A program made the position numbers and the translations under genes. Source: an uncultured Collinsella sp. (GTDB lineage Bacteria; Actinomycetota; Coriobacteriia; Coriobacteriales; Coriobacteriaceae). Taken from it: a DNA stretch of 17,783 nt. Location of the stretch: assembly GCA_900548815.1 (NCBI GenBank), contig URLR01000042.1, positions 1-17,783 of the forward strand, read 5' to 3'. This document shows positions 16,688 to 17,783 of this stretch, one piece after another. Position 1 is the stretch's first letter. Each line of letters begins with the position of its first letter. The notes beneath the pieces are model-generated. The model had not been told where the DNA came from. It saw only the letters and a program-made list of their open reading frames with translations, and searched no databases.

Positions 16688-17158
16688 CTAGCGGTTGCGT
16701 TCCTTAAGGGCGCGGTCGATCTCGCGTTGGACATCACGCTTGGCCATGTCCTCGCGCTTGTCGTAGAGCTTCTTGCCGCGACCCAGACCCAACAGCAGCT
16801 TTACGCGGCCGTCCGTATTAAAGTAGAGCTCCAACGGAACCAGCGCATAACCACGGTTGCGAAGTTTGCCGTCAAGAAAGTCGATCTCCTTGCGGTGCAG
16901 CAGCAGACGACGCCGACGATCGGGATCGCGATTCCACACGCCACCATGGCTATAAGGGTGGATATGCAGGCCGACGAGCCAGCACTCCCCGCCGCGGATC
17001 AGCGCGAAGGTATCGGTGATCTGGCAGGCGCGCTCGCGAATCGACTTGACCTCGGTGCCGCTCAGTTCAATGCCGCACTCAAATGTCTCATCGATAAAGT
17101 ACTCGTGATGCGCCGAGCGATTCTTGGAAATGAGCTTGCGCTCGCGCTTACTGGGCAT
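16688..17158 (-). CDS. smpB: SsrA-binding protein SmpB (trans-translation)
   Basis: This 156-aa protein binds tmRNA and brings it to stalled ribosomes. Family hallmarks are the N-terminal KRERKLISKNRSAHHEYFI, the tmRNA-binding barrel segment FECGIELSGTEVKSIRE, HIHPYSHGG, and the basic C-terminal tail KLYDKREDMAKRD, which inserts in the empty mRNA channel. Length is normal. The ATG at 17158 follows a perfect AAGGAGG inside the upstream gene, and the two genes overlap by 11 bp, so they are translationally linked. In-frame ATGs farther upstream lie inside the preceding gene and are rejected. No tmRNA gene is visible in the window. Confidence 0.97.
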   Translation of the reverse strand: MPSKRERKLISKNRSAHHEYFIDETFECGIELSGTEVKSIRERACQITDTFALIRGGECWLVGLHIHPYSHGGVWNRDPDRRRRLLLHRKEIDFLDGKLRNRGYALVPLELYFNTDGRVKLLLGLGRGKKLYDKREDMAKRDVQREIDRALKERNR

Positions 17159-17739
17159 CGCCGGCCTCCTTGGCGCCATCGGCGTTTGAGCCCGCAGCCT
17201 CGCGCTTTGCCTTGCGCTCGGCATTGAGCTCGGCATCGCTCTCGCGCACCAGTTTAATAATCGCCGCGCAGGCCTCCTCGCCCACCAAGTCGCGAGCACG
17301 CACCGTCAGGCGCGTCGCCTCCTGCTTGTCGCCGTCGCTTGCGGCATCGGTCGCGCACATAATCAGGCAGATGGCAATCTCGGCCGAAGGCGAGGTCGGA
17401 ACGCCTTGCAGGGCCAGTTCACCCATCACGTGCTCGTCGCTCTCATCGGCGGCATCCGGATAGGTGGTATGGATCTTGTTGAGCAGGCGCGTCGTATGCG
17501 CATCGTTGGGCGCCAGGCGCAGCGCCAGACGCGCGCAGCCCACGGCAGCCGAAACGTTCTCGGTCTCGGGCTCCAAGAAGTACTGACCTAGATTGGCGTA
17601 AGCACGGGCGGCGCACTTGCCATCACTTGCACGCTCCAGCACCGAGAACGAGAGCGATGCCCATTCCTGCTTGTCCTCGAGTGCGCGGAACAGCTCGGCC
17701 AAATCCAAGCGATAGTTGCAGTTCATGGGGTCCCAACGC
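17148..17739 (-). CDS. TPR-like helical hypothetical protein, C-terminal part (truncated by contig end)
   Basis: About 197 codons remain; the N-terminus is beyond the contig and the peptide MCIRDR seen in the longest frame is adapter translation. The sequence is alpha-helical, with repeat-like helices (LAELFRALEDKQEWASLSFS; AARAYANLGQYFLEP; AVGCARLALRLAPNDAHTTR) that resemble tetratricopeptide repeats, and ends in an acidic, alanine/lysine-rich tail (AERKAKREAAGSNADG). No enzyme motif is evident. It overlaps smpB by 11 bp. Function is unknown; a scaffold role is only a guess from the repeat fold. Confidence 0.7.
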
Positions 17740-17783
17740 CTGTCTCTTATACACATCTGACGCTGCCGACGATAAGGCTCGTG
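17740..17783 (-). other. Illumina Nextera i5 adapter, reverse complement (artefact)
   Basis: The 19-bp mosaic end CTGTCTCTTATACACATCT (17740-17758) is followed by GACGCTGCCGACGA, then TAAGGCTC (reverse complement of the same index as the left end) and GTG from the P5 primer. It is not genomic; the last real base is 17739. Confidence 0.98.

Overview
The window is one assembled contig, probably from a human-gut actinobacterium of the class Coriobacteriia (Collinsella-like). This placement is inference from high-GC codon use, gene content and the style of the intergenic palindromes; no database search was run. Both ends are uncut Illumina Nextera adapter carrying the same i5 index sequence. Real genomic sequence runs from 48 to 17739, and the genes at both ends are truncated.

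Layout. 48-2398 (+): copper homeostasis, with the C-terminal part of a Cu(I)-exporting P-type ATPase (copA), a 73-aa copper chaperone (copZ) and a CsoR repressor. 2545-3018 (+): a small membrane protein with a C-terminal zinc ribbon. 3151-4521 (-): a metal-dependent amidohydrolase, sharing a bidirectional terminator with the previous gene. 5060-7283 (-): two poorly characterised genes, one an AbiEi/DUF559-like protein with a predicted PD-(D/E)XK nuclease motif, the other unrecognised. 7628-13812 (-): the gltBD operon for NADPH glutamate synthase. 14335-15591 (+): a canonical NRAMP metal transporter (mntH). 15745-16481 (-): a flavin reductase-like protein and a separate rubredoxin, together resembling a split high-molecular-weight rubredoxin (Hrb). 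16688-17739 (-): smpB, overlapping the end of a truncated upstream gene.

The most unusual feature is a family of intergenic arrays at 4675-5050, 6158-6534 and 13997-14211, with a decayed remnant near 15591-15661. A 15-nt arm (TCTCRATCTGTAACA) alternates with its reverse complement every 40 nt, separated by spacers of 25-26 nt, so each full unit repeats every 80-81 bp. There are 13 intact hairpin units. The two arms of a unit covary (A-T, G-C, with G.T intermediates), the loops and linkers share a directional consensus, and all arrays point the same way. Arrays A and B lie 9 and 27 bp from the two ends of the nuclease-like gene. Array C and the remnant flank mntH. I do not recognise this as a described element; it is not a CRISPR array.

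A second palindromic family (outer arms AGTTGCGGTGAAATA) occurs twice, each copy exactly 67 bp, in the copZ-csoR gap and after smpB. The core metabolic genes look ordinary; the accessory interest lies in the palindromic repeats and the nuclease-like gene.
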